From NCBI GenBank assembly GCA_900767885.1, contig CAAGAU010000001.1, positions 1-26,224 of the forward strand: a DNA stretch of 26,224 bases, written 5' to 3'. This DNA comes from Clostridia bacterium. Its GTDB lineage: Bacteria > Bacillota > Clostridia > Christensenellales > Borkfalkiaceae. The notes under the pieces were generated by a model. It made no database searches. It saw nothing but the letters and a program-made list of their open reading frames with translations, and was not told the DNA's origin. A program made the position numbers and the translations under genes. Shown in pieces: positions 14,527 to 21,831 of the stretch; within the stretch, counting starts at the first letter, position 1; every line of letters begins with the position of its first letter.

Positions 14527-15851
14527 AATTTATTCACCGTAACGAATTTATCGTTGACGTCGGTAACTATACCCGTAACCGACGAATGTATATTGACCGA
14601 AAGCCCGTCTGCCGCCGCGCCTATAACGTCGCCGCGCATAACGCGATCTCCCGTCTTTACAACCGCCTTCGCAGGCACGCCTATATGCTGCGAAAGCGAA
14701 ATTTTAACTTGTTTAAAACAATCCTTCAACTCGTTGTCGAGCGGAGCCTGCACCTGGTAACGCTTTATACCCAGCCTTGCAACCAACCTTTCGAGAGGAA
14801 CTTTCCTTAATTCTCTCGCGGGGTCTACTGGGTTGTAAACGGCGTCCTTCGGGGGACGAATACCGTTTGCGCGAAGTCCGTTTTTGACTTTTTGCGTAAG
14901 TTTTCTCGGCGATAAGCCCTGCGGACACGCAAACAACTCGCACACGCCGCAACCCGAACAATAAAACGCGTTTACGAATGCGTTTACGTCGCGATAATCG
15001 TTGCAAGCCGCCGCGCGCATTATTTTATGCGGCTCTATAGGATGTCCGAGGTTATGTCTGGGACAAAGGTCGGTACACATCTGACACTGACAACAACTTG
15101 CCGCCGCGCGCGCCTTTTCTATCCTCCAGTCGCTGTTCAACTTTTCTATAAAGCGCAGATTCTCGGGGAAAACGAAAATCGAGTTGGTAGTTTTGGTAAC
15201 CACGGCGTTTGTAGCCGCAAGCGAACCCATCATAGGACCGCCCACCCAGTAAACGCAATTTTCTGCGGTCTGCTTACCCGCAAGCGCGACGACTTCGGAA
15301 AGAGGTGCGCCGAGCGGAACTCTTACCGTACAAGGCTTTTCGACTTCGCCCGCAACCGTAACGAGTTTACTCGTAAGATTTTCACCTTGGAGCGCGTGAT
15401 ACGCGTTATACATGGTTTCAACGTTAAAAACCGCAACGCCCTGCTCTATCGGAAGTCCTCCGGGACGAACCACCCTGCCCGTTGCGTCGTAAATCATAAC
15501 GACTTCGTCGCCCGCGGGATAAACCATGGGTAAAAGGTGAATTTTTATAGAAGGATATTGAGGCAACAACTCGCTCACCGCCTCTATCGCGCCTTTATAG
15601 TGCGACTTTATGCAAACAATGCCTTCTTTCGCGCCGAGCGTTTCACGCGTCCGATCGAAAGCCGAAACTATCTCTTCGGCGTGGAATTTAAGCAGTTGCC
15701 TGTGAAGTCTTAAAAGCGGTTCACACTCGGCACAGTTCAAAAGGACTATTTCCGCCTTATCGCTCAATTTGGCGTAGGTAGGAAAGCCCGCGCCGCCCGC
15801 GCCGACTATACCCGCTTCTCTGTATATTTTGCTTAACTGCGTAATATTCAT
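14523..15851 (-). CDS. PduS-like (RnfC-related) Fe-S/flavin electron carrier
   Basis: 442 aa. It starts with an RnfC/NuoF-like nucleotide-binding segment (GIVGAGGAGFPTYAK), then LNCAECEPLL, YPAGDEVVMI and a SLBB-like region. Two [4Fe-4S] motifs follow: C253-x2-C256-x2-C259-x3-C263-P and C298-x2-C301-x2-C304-x4-C309-P. The C-terminal ~100 residues resemble a barrel-sandwich/biotinyl-like domain (IGVPAKAVVKTGDRVMRGDV). PduS was described as a cobalamin reductase, but no B12-dependent enzyme or adenosyltransferase is seen here, so NADH oxidation linked to the neighbouring PduT cluster is the better inference. Homologues occur in GRM5 loci that have no B12 enzyme. Confidence 0.92.
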   Translation of the reverse strand: MNITQLSKIYREAGIVGAGGAGFPTYAKLSDKAEIVLLNCAECEPLLRLHRQLLKFHAEEIVSAFDRTRETLGAKEGIVCIKSHYKGAIEAVSELLPQYPSIKIHLLPMVYPAGDEVVMIYDATGRVVRPGGLPIEQGVAVFNVETMYNAYHALQGENLTSKLVTVAGEVEKPCTVRVPLGAPLSEVVALAGKQTAENCVYWVGGPMMGSLAATNAVVTKTTNSIFVFPENLRFIEKLNSDWRIEKARAAASCCQCQMCTDLCPRHNLGHPIEPHKIMRAAACNDYRDVNAFVNAFYCSGCGVCELFACPQGLSPRKLTQKVKNGLRANGIRPPKDAVYNPVDPARELRKVPLERLVARLGIKRYQVQAPLDNELKDCFKQVKISLSQHIGVPAKAVVKTGDRVMRGDVIGAAADGLSVNIHSSVTGIVTDVNDKFVTVNKL

Positions 15852-15877
15852 CGTTCAAAAAAATTAGACTTAATAGT

Positions 15878-16138
15878 TTATAACGACTGTCCGTCGTCGA
15901 TTATTCCTACGATCGCCGCGTCGATAGGGGCGCGGTCGTCGCCGCAACCTATCCTCGCCGCGCTGCCCTGAGCAACGAGTACGAGTTCGCCTATGCCTGC
16001 GCCGACTTTATCAACCGCAACTATGCGATTGTCTACCTTAAGACTCGGTATAGGCTCGACGATCATAAATTTATTTCCTACGAGGTTGTCGCATTTACGA
16101 GTAGATACGACCGACCCCACTACCTTTCCGATAATCAT
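15878..16138 (-). CDS. EutN/CcmL-family BMC-P pentamer shell protein
   Basis: 86 aa, the usual size. It starts MIIGKVVGSVVSTRK and has the family blocks GNKFMIVEP, VAVDKVGAGIGELVLVAQGS and ending AAIVGIIDDG. Pentamers of this family close the vertices of the polyhedral shell. It lies between PduL and PduS, as in GRM5-type loci. Confidence 0.95.
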   Translation of the reverse strand: MIIGKVVGSVVSTRKCDNLVGNKFMIVEPIPSLKVDNRIVAVDKVGAGIGELVLVAQGSAARIGCGDDRAPIDAAIVGIIDDGQSL

Positions 16139-16149
16139 AATTAACCGCC

Positions 16150-16803
16150 TTATTTGCCGACTATCGTCGCTTTCATGCCGGTAGAGATACGCGCGGCGTT
16201 TGCCTCGTCGGTATCGATGTGCATTTCAAGCGTGAACGAAGGATCGACCCTTATGGTTACGTTATTAAAAGTGGTGGCGCGTTCGTTGTCAACCTTAACC
16301 GATACTATATCGCCGTTTTTAACGTTAGCACGTTCGGCGTCGGCGGGCGACATGTGAATATGCCTTTTTGCGATAATGCAACCCTCTTTAAGGTATAACA
16401 CTCCGCAAGGACCTACCACCGCTATGGGTGCAGACCCTTTTATATCTCCCGACTCCCTCACTGGGGCTTTTATTCCGAGTTTAACCGCGTCCGTAGCCGA
16501 AATTTCGACTTGCGACGCTTTTCTTACGGGGCCTAATATACGCACGTTTTCTATCGCGCGGAGTTTAAGTCCGACTATGGTAACGAGTTCGTTGGAGGCA
16601 AACTGACCGCCCATCAGATCTTTCTTCCTGGTGAGTTGATACCCCTTACCGAAAAGCGTTTCTACGTCGCTTTGGGTAAGATGTATATGCCGAGCGGAAA
16701 CGCCTACGGGTACGGTAAAACCGTTAGTCGGCGTTTTGTCGGCGGTCTTTGCAAGGCTCTCCATAACGAGCCGCGTGATTTTTTCTATTTCGATATTATC
16801 CAT
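16150..16803 (-). CDS. pduL: PduL phosphotransacylase, encapsulated form
   Basis: 217 aa. It converts acyl-CoA and phosphate to acyl-phosphate and CoA, recycling CoA inside the shell; here lactyl-CoA or a similar acyl-CoA is expected. Both metal-binding His pairs are visible: H39-x-H41 (VSARHIHLTQSDVE) and H148-x-H150 (KRHIHMSPADAE), with ILGPVRKASQVEIS between them. The first ~20 residues (MDNIEIEKITRLVMESLAKT) form an amphipathic helix followed by a linker, the form of an encapsulation peptide. The gene is separated from the upstream shell gene by 126 bp that contain a strong hairpin. A weak SD (AAGGCGG) lies before the ATG. Confidence 0.95.
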   Translation of the reverse strand: MDNIEIEKITRLVMESLAKTADKTPTNGFTVPVGVSARHIHLTQSDVETLFGKGYQLTRKKDLMGGQFASNELVTIVGLKLRAIENVRILGPVRKASQVEISATDAVKLGIKAPVRESGDIKGSAPIAVVGPCGVLYLKEGCIIAKRHIHMSPADAERANVKNGDIVSVKVDNERATTFNNVTIRVDPSFTLEMHIDTDEANAARISTGMKATIVGK

Positions 16804-16884
16804 AGAAAATCCGCCTTATTTTAAGTATAATAGCAGTAGGGGTGTGTATTTACGCCCCTTTTTATGCTTGAATTTGTTTTCTTT

Positions 16885-16915
16885 TCCGAGCCGAAGGCTG
16901 TGCCTTCGGCTCGGA
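16885..16915 (-). promoter_or_regulatory. Intercistronic 14-bp hairpin between BMC-H and pduL
   Basis: Perfect stem TCCGAGCCGAAGGC / GCCTTCGGCTCGGA with a 3-nt loop, in the only long gap (126 bp) of the shell gene block. On the minus strand it is followed by AAAAGAAAAC, not Ts, so it is not a normal terminator. A stem like this can protect the 3' end of the upstream shell mRNA and set shell-to-enzyme ratios. A weaker G4/C4 stem-loop lies at 16838-16859. Confidence 0.55.
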
Positions 16916-16929
16916 TAAAAACGCAGATT

Positions 16930-17208
16930 TTACTTTAATACGGGTAAAATCTTCTCAACGTCGCCGTGAGGTCTGGGTATTACGTGCGTAGCAACGAGTT
17001 CGCCGAGTTTCGACGCGTTAGCCGCGCCCGCTTCTACGGCGGACTTAACCGCGCCTACGTCGCCTCTTACCATAACGGTTACGAGTCCGCTACCGATCTT
17101 CTCGGTGCCGATAAGTACTACGTTAGCAGCCTTTACCATAGAATCTGCCGCTTCGATTGCCGCGGTAAGACCTCTGGTTTCTACCATACCTAATGCTTCG
17201 AGTGCCAT
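16930..17208 (-). CDS. BMC-H shell protein, PduA/PduJ type (copy B)
   Basis: 92 aa, single BMC domain with the classic PduA/J sequence: ALGMVETRGLTAAIEAADSM, pore loop TEKIGSGLVTVMVRGDVGAV and HVIPRPHGDVEKILP. The GSG pore suits small polar metabolites. It is about 91 % identical by eye to the protein at 17599-17877 (8 changes in 92), so these are recent duplicates on either side of a PduK-like gene. Start ATG 17208 with GGAGG SD. Likely a main facet protein of the shell. Confidence 0.96.
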   Translation of the reverse strand: MALEALGMVETRGLTAAIEAADSMVKAANVVLIGTEKIGSGLVTVMVRGDVGAVKSAVEAGAANASKLGELVATHVIPRPHGDVEKILPVLK

Positions 17209-17226
17209 TTTTGTATCCTCCGAAAT

Positions 17227-17580
17227 TTAAATTTCTTTTATATAACTTTCGTTATTTTCGCTTTTTAAAGTGGCTTGTCTTTTGGCAAGCATACTTCTTT
17301 GTAACCGTTCCGCCGATTTATTTACTACTTTCCAAATTTCCTCGTGCGGATTTGCTATCACTGCTTTTCCGACGGGTTTCTTTATTCCACCCTTATCCGC
17401 CGCGTCGATAGCAGCCCTTACCGCCGAAACTTCGCCGCGAATTATAATCGTTACGAGTCTGCCGCCGAGTTTCTTCTCCCACGTTACGAACTCTACGTCC
17501 GCAGCCTTACACATAAGGTCGAGAGCGTTTACCGCGGCTACTACGCCCGATATTTCAAAAAAGCCGAGTGCGTTTCCCAT
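17227..17580 (-). CDS. BMC-H shell protein with C-terminal extension (PduK-like)
   Basis: 117 aa. Residues 1-88 are a BMC domain (ALGFFEISGVVAAVNALDLM; KKLGGRLVTIIIRGEVSAVR; AVIANPHEEIWKV). The pore loop is LGGR rather than GSG, so the facet pore should be different in charge. Residues ~89-117 (NKSAERLQRSMLAKRQATLK...) are a basic, helical tail outside the shell domain. PduK also has a C-terminal extension, but with Cys; this one has none. It could bind cargo or other cell parts; its function is not known. It lies between the two PduA/J-like copies. Confidence 0.88.
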   Translation of the reverse strand: MGNALGFFEISGVVAAVNALDLMCKAADVEFVTWEKKLGGRLVTIIIRGEVSAVRAAIDAADKGGIKKPVGKAVIANPHEEIWKVVNKSAERLQRSMLAKRQATLKSENNESYIKEI

Positions 17581-17598
17581 TGATTTTTCCCTTCCGAA

Positions 17599-17877
17599 TT
17601 ACTTTATAACGGGTAAAATTTTCTCTACGTCGCTATGCGGTCTGGGTATTACGTGGGTGGCAACGAGTTCGCCGAGTTTGGACGCGCTTGCCGAACCTGC
17701 CTCTACAGCAGCCTTAACCGCGCCTACGTCGCCTCTTACCATAACGGTTACAAGTCCGCTACCGATCTTCTCGGTGCCTACAAGCGTTACCTGAGCCGCT
17801 TTTACCATAGAGTCTGCCGCCTCAATCGCTGCGGTTAAACCTCTCGTTTCTACCATACCTAATGCTTCGAGTGCCAT
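17599..17877 (-). CDS. BMC-H shell protein, PduA/PduJ type (copy A)
   Basis: 92 aa, near duplicate of the protein at 16930-17208; differences are conservative (for example NVVLIG vs QVTLVG, GAANASK vs GSASASK, PVLK vs PVIK). The same pore loop KIGSGL is present. Start ATG 17877 with GGAGG SD. Two nearly identical major shell genes either raise dosage or allow mixed facets. Confidence 0.96.
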   Translation of the reverse strand: MALEALGMVETRGLTAAIEAADSMVKAAQVTLVGTEKIGSGLVTVMVRGDVGAVKAAVEAGSASASKLGELVATHVIPRPHSDVEKILPVIK

Positions 17878-17937
17878 ATTTTTAATCCTCCGATTATTTT
17901 ACTGTTTTTATTAGATAACGCTTTTATAAGGCGGTTA

Positions 17938-18252
17938 TCAGGCCTTATCCATTCCGCTGAGTTTCAACATTTTTTCAGTGTCCTCCGCGGGATTTGCTAT
18001 TATATGTTCGGCGACGACGCCCGTTGTGCTTTCCGCAACCGCACGCGCCGCTTTAAGTCCCGCCTCTACGGCGGAAACGTCGCCACGGATCTTTATGGTT
18101 ACGAGCAACGGTACCGGAAGTTTGTCGGCGTTTGCCGGTTTGTTTTTATCAAAATTTTCAAGCGTTACGTCCGCCGCTTTGCACGCTGCGTCCGCCGCAA
18201 GGAAAGCCGTCGTAAGACCGAACACTTCCAGAATACCTACTGCTTTTGCCAT
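17938..18252 (-). CDS. BMC-H shell protein with enlarged pore-side loop
   Basis: 104 aa. The domain starts AVGILEVFGLTTAFLAADAA and ends HIIANPAEDTEKMLKLSG. In the place where PduA has the pore sequence TEKIGSGLV it has a 12-residue-longer segment, ENFDKNKPANADKLPVPLLV, so the GSG pore motif is gone and the central opening should be blocked or reshaped. It is the first of the four shell genes after the alcohol dehydrogenase. Start ATG 18252; the preceding gap has GGAG-like sequence. A similar extra-loop BMC-H occurs in GRM5-type loci as far as I recall. Confidence 0.88.
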   Translation of the reverse strand: MAKAVGILEVFGLTTAFLAADAACKAADVTLENFDKNKPANADKLPVPLLVTIKIRGDVSAVEAGLKAARAVAESTTGVVAEHIIANPAEDTEKMLKLSGMDKA

Positions 18253-18313
18253 ATTTGCTCCGTTTAATCAGTTCTTTCAATTACGGCGAGAGTGCCGCTA
18301 TATCCTTTTATTA

Positions 18314-19513
18314 TTACTTATTTATTACGGCTATCTTCAACCCCTGCATCGAAAGGTTAGTCTTTAACGCCTCGTTAATCTCTTCCAAGGGGAAGCGGTG
18401 CGTTATAAGGTCTTTCATCGGAAGTCCGATTGCCTGCGCGCGTTTAAGGAAGTCGAACGTAGTTGCGTAATCGCGAAGGGTGTAAACCCAACTGCCTACG
18501 AGCGTTATTTCCTTTGCGCAAAGGTCGAAGTGGGGATTGATCGTCGCGTCGCCGCCGTTTATAAAGAAACCGAGTTCGCAAAGACCGCCGCCTTTTCTTA
18601 TCATCTTATAGATGTTGGCGTGCGCAACGGGGTTACCCGTGCATTGGAAAGCGAAATCAGCGTAATGTCCGCCGAAAGTTTCTTTAACCGCCTCGCCGAG
18701 CGCTTCCGCACCCTTGTAGTTTCTGAAGTCTACGGATTTTTCCGCGCCCATTCTCTTGGCGAACGCAAGACGATTTTCGTTACCGTCAACCGCAACTATG
18801 TTCTCTATACCCATGGTACGAAGAACGGCTATGCAGATAAGACCGATAGGTCCGCAGCCTTGCACTACCACTCTCGAGTTGAAACGAAGAATACCCGTAG
18901 TCTTGGCGCGCTCTACCGCGTGTACCAGAACCGCACAAGGCTCTATCAAAACTCTCGAATCGAGGTCGAGGTCGCTTACGTTGAATACCGTAGAACCCTT
19001 TTTGATAAGGATATAATCGGCAAACCAACCGGTGAAATAATCGTCCCCGATGTTCTTGATAAGTCCGTAAACGTCGGCTTTACCTACGTTTTGTTTGTTA
19101 AGGTCGTACATGGTGATTTCTGGATCGTCCGCGAAAATCATGCAGGTAACAACCTTATCGCCTAATTTAAGCGACTTACCCGCGCTGTCTTTAACGACGT
19201 TTTTACCCATTTTGACTATTTCGCCCGTGCCTTCGTGTCCTAAAACTACGGGGATAAGTCCGAACGGATCGCGCTTGAACTCGTGAGCGTCGGTGCCGCA
19301 AACGCCGCAACCCTCAACCTTAACGAGGATATCGTCGTCGCCGACTTCGGGAATTTTATACTCCTGAAGTTCGAATCTTTCTTTTTCTACGAGCATCGCA
19401 ACGCGCGCTTTTTCGGGTATAGCCTTACTCGACGCCGCAGCCGACGGAGCGGAAGTTCCGCCCATCTCGCTTAAAATCTTTTTTACTATTTGTTCGATAT
19501 TTTCATTATTCAT
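18314..19513 (-). CDS. Zn-dependent alcohol dehydrogenase with encapsulation peptide
   Basis: 399 aa, medium-chain (threonine/sorbitol-dehydrogenase-like) family. N-terminal amphipathic helix NNENIEQIVKKILSEMGG plus Ala/Ser linker (to residue ~30) is an encapsulation peptide. The catalytic Zn ligands are Cys72 (GVCGTDAHE), His93/Glu94 (GHEGTGEI) and probably Glu191 (LIEPCAV). NAD-binding: GCGPIGLICIAVLRTMG. The usual structural-zinc loop with four close Cys is missing; the region reads VVTCMIFADDPEITMYDLNK. In the compartment it would reduce lactaldehyde to 1,2-propanediol (or another aldehyde) and recycle NAD+ for the aldehyde dehydrogenase. It follows that gene after 46 bp. Confidence 0.92.
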   Translation of the reverse strand: MNNENIEQIVKKILSEMGGTSAPSAAASSKAIPEKARVAMLVEKERFELQEYKIPEVGDDDILVKVEGCGVCGTDAHEFKRDPFGLIPVVLGHEGTGEIVKMGKNVVKDSAGKSLKLGDKVVTCMIFADDPEITMYDLNKQNVGKADVYGLIKNIGDDYFTGWFADYILIKKGSTVFNVSDLDLDSRVLIEPCAVLVHAVERAKTTGILRFNSRVVVQGCGPIGLICIAVLRTMGIENIVAVDGNENRLAFAKRMGAEKSVDFRNYKGAEALGEAVKETFGGHYADFAFQCTGNPVAHANIYKMIRKGGGLCELGFFINGGDATINPHFDLCAKEITLVGSWVYTLRDYATTFDFLKRAQAIGLPMKDLITHRFPLEEINEALKTNLSMQGLKIAVINK

Positions 19514-19559
19514 ATTGATATTCCTTTATGAACGATTTTATCGTTTTTTCGCTTTAAAC

Positions 19560-20945
19560 TTATCTTATGCAAAGACTTTCGACCATAACACATCTGCGCG
19601 ATTTGGTGAAAGAGTGTGCCGCCGTCAAGCCTTCGCCCGTACGACTTGCTATGGTGAAAGTACAATAACCTTCGCCGCCGAAGCCGAGAGCCGCGTAAGA
19701 CGGACCGTTTTTAACGAGAATAGCCGTATCTATCGCCTTTGCGTACTGCGTTATATGATCCACGTTTTTAGAATGGATATGCGCGCTGTGCCTGTTGCCG
19801 TGTTCGAGCCATACCGCTTTTTCTACTGCGTCTTCAAAATCTTTCGCCCTTACCACGCCTAAAATAGGCATCATAAGTTCGGTCGCGATAAGCGGATGTT
19901 CCTTTTCTCCCTCGAAAGTTATACAACGGATAGAATCGGGAACGTCTACGCCGACCATCGCAAGCAACGCTTTCGCGCTCCTTCCGACGCATTTACGGTT
20001 AAGTCCCTTGGGCGTAAGAACGGTAGCGATAAGTTTATCCTGCACTTCTTTGGAGGCAAGGTAACAACCCTGCTCTTCTACCATATATTGCATAAGTCTG
20101 TCGCAAACTTCGTCTACGGCGACTATTTCTTTTTCGGCAATACAAGGCAGGTTATTATCGAACGTACAACCGTTTACTATATCCTCGGCGGCTTTTCTTA
20201 CGTCGGCGGTTTCGTCTACGAGTGCGGGAGGATTGCCCGCGCCCGCGCCTATTCCGCGCTTACCCGAAGAAAGTACCGCGGTAACTACGCCCGGTCCGCC
20301 CGTAGCTACGAGCAGTTGGATATCTTTGTGGTGCATCATAACCGCGCTCGAATCCAAAGTCGGCTTATAGAGCGAACAACAGATATTTGCAGGTCCGCCC
20401 GCCTCTACGCATGCTTTGTTGACCATGTCAACCGCGTAGTTGGAAGTTTTAATCGCCGCGGGGTGCGGATTGAACACTACGGTGTTGCCTGCGGCAAACA
20501 TACCTATCGTGTTGCAGATAATGGTTTCGCTCGGATTGGTACAAGGCGTAATCGCGCCTATTACACCGAACGGACCCATTTCTATAAGGGTAAGCCCTTT
20601 GTCGCCAGACCACGCGGTAGTTTTAATATCTTCCGTACCGGGGGTCATTTCGGCGACGAGCCTGTGCTTCATTATTTTGTGTCCGACGTTACCCATACCC
20701 GTTTCTTCAACGCCCATACGCGCGAGAATTTCGGCGTTTTCTATCGTCTTTTTACGGATATTGGCGATAACTTTTTCGCGGGCGTCGAGAGGCATTTTTT
20801 TAACGACCTCCTGCGCCTTTTTTGCCGCCGCTATCGCGTCGTTCATATCGTCGAAAAGTCCCATACTGCCCGTAGGCTCGGTAAGGTTAAGTTTCGCTAC
20901 GACCTGTTTTACGATTGCGGACACGTCGTTATCGGTAAATTGCAT
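19560..20945 (-). CDS. CoA-acylating aldehyde dehydrogenase (PduP/EutE-like) with encapsulation peptide
   Basis: 461 aa. It oxidises an aldehyde to acyl-CoA with NAD+. The N-terminal helix QFTDNDVSAIVKQVVAKLNL is an encapsulation peptide, as in PduP. Catalytic Cys268 lies in NNLPCIAEKE, and coenzyme-binding sequences GPFGVIGAITPCTNPSETI and ATGGPGVVTAVLSSGK are intact. With the upstream aldolase the expected substrate is lactaldehyde (to lactyl-CoA); propanal or acetaldehyde would apply if a diol dehydratase is encoded elsewhere. The product goes to PduL. It is a core enzyme in every metabolosome of this kind. Confidence 0.94.
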   Translation of the reverse strand: MQFTDNDVSAIVKQVVAKLNLTEPTGSMGLFDDMNDAIAAAKKAQEVVKKMPLDAREKVIANIRKKTIENAEILARMGVEETGMGNVGHKIMKHRLVAEMTPGTEDIKTTAWSGDKGLTLIEMGPFGVIGAITPCTNPSETIICNTIGMFAAGNTVVFNPHPAAIKTSNYAVDMVNKACVEAGGPANICCSLYKPTLDSSAVMMHHKDIQLLVATGGPGVVTAVLSSGKRGIGAGAGNPPALVDETADVRKAAEDIVNGCTFDNNLPCIAEKEIVAVDEVCDRLMQYMVEEQGCYLASKEVQDKLIATVLTPKGLNRKCVGRSAKALLAMVGVDVPDSIRCITFEGEKEHPLIATELMMPILGVVRAKDFEDAVEKAVWLEHGNRHSAHIHSKNVDHITQYAKAIDTAILVKNGPSYAALGFGGEGYCTFTIASRTGEGLTAAHSFTKSRRCVMVESLCIR

Positions 20946-20974
20946 TTGAACTTCTCCGTTTAACTTAGTCTGAA

Positions 20975-21790
20975 TTATTTATTAAGTCCGAGTTGCTCTA
21001 TAACTTTTTTGGTTATAGCCGCAATAGTTTCGGCGTCGGCGGGTTTTTCTTCGCTCGAGCAGCCTGCTCCGCAGGACTCGCAGTTATGGCAGCTGAACTC
21101 GCCATTCTTGTTGTTAAGGCAGATGTTTGCGGGGTGTTTACCCTTTAAACCGAACTGACGGCGAATTTCGTAAAGTCTTTCGACCTGCGCCTTGGAAAGT
21201 TCCTTCGGTCCGCCGAGAAGTCTGGAATTGAACAGGAGTTTTGCATAGAACTCAACCGATTCCATCTTGTGATACGCGTTAAGGAGCGAATCGGAATAAG
21301 TGAGCGCGCCGTGGTTAGCCAGAAGAACGGCGTCGAAATACTGAAGGTATTTGGAAACAGCGTCGGGAATTTCGTTGGTCGAAGGAGTACCGTATTCGGC
21401 GATGGGTACGCAACCGAGCGCGATAACCGCTTCGGGCATAATGGGTTGAGTTAAAGGAATACCCGCTATCGCGAAAGAAGTCGCGTAAATGGGGTGAGCG
21501 TGTACTACCGATTGAACGTCGGGTCTTTCCTTGTAAACTCTCATGTGCATTTTAATTTCCGACGAAGGTTTAAAACCGGGGTTAGCTTGTATAACATTGC
21601 CGTTTTCGTCTACTTTACAAATGTACTCGGGAGTCATAAATCCCTTCGATACGCCCGTGGGGGTGCAAAGGAATTCGTGATCGTTGAGTTTTACGGAAAT
21701 GTTTCCGTCGTTTGCGGCAACCATGCCCTGATTGTAAATCCTTTTGCCGATTTCGCAAATCTGTTTTTTGATTTCAAATTCGTTTACCAT
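20975..21790 (-). CDS. Class II fuculose/rhamnulose-phosphate aldolase with encapsulated C-terminus
   Basis: 271 aa. Residues 1-215 are the FucA/RhaD-like Zn aldolase: NDGNISVKL, Glu78 (SSEIKMH) as catalytic acid/base and Zn ligands His97, His99 (VVHAHPIY) and His160 (LLANHGALTYSD). It splits L-fuculose-1-P or L-rhamnulose-1-P into DHAP and lactaldehyde. The extra ~56 residues hold a Cys cluster C234-x2-C237-x2-C240-x3-C244 and then a helix ETIAAITKKVIEQLGLNK, a C-terminal encapsulation peptide. The Cys spacing matches a [4Fe-4S] or zinc site. The gene identifies this BMC as the aldolase (fucose/rhamnose) type. SD AAGGAG before ATG 21790. Confidence 0.92.
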   Translation of the reverse strand: MVNEFEIKKQICEIGKRIYNQGMVAANDGNISVKLNDHEFLCTPTGVSKGFMTPEYICKVDENGNVIQANPGFKPSSEIKMHMRVYKERPDVQSVVHAHPIYATSFAIAGIPLTQPIMPEAVIALGCVPIAEYGTPSTNEIPDAVSKYLQYFDAVLLANHGALTYSDSLLNAYHKMESVEFYAKLLFNSRLLGGPKELSKAQVERLYEIRRQFGLKGKHPANICLNNKNGEFSCHNCESCGAGCSSEEKPADAETIAAITKKVIEQLGLNK

Positions 21791-21831
21791 TATGATCTCC
21801 TTATAATCTTTTGATTATATTTTTTACTTAT

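Noticed and set aside
16885..16915. Terminator between BMC-H and pduL
   Set aside because: The stem is strong but followed by A-rich sequence on the minus strand, so it lacks the U-tract; interpreted as a processing or stabilising hairpin.
18398..19165. 255-codon plus-strand frame opposite the alcohol dehydrogenase
   Set aside because: Antisense shadow of a gene with complete zinc and NAD motifs.
19896..20963. 355-codon plus-strand open frame opposite the aldehyde dehydrogenase
   Set aside because: It is antisense to an intact CoA-acylating aldehyde dehydrogenase; Arg/Tyr-rich sequence without family motifs, a shadow frame.
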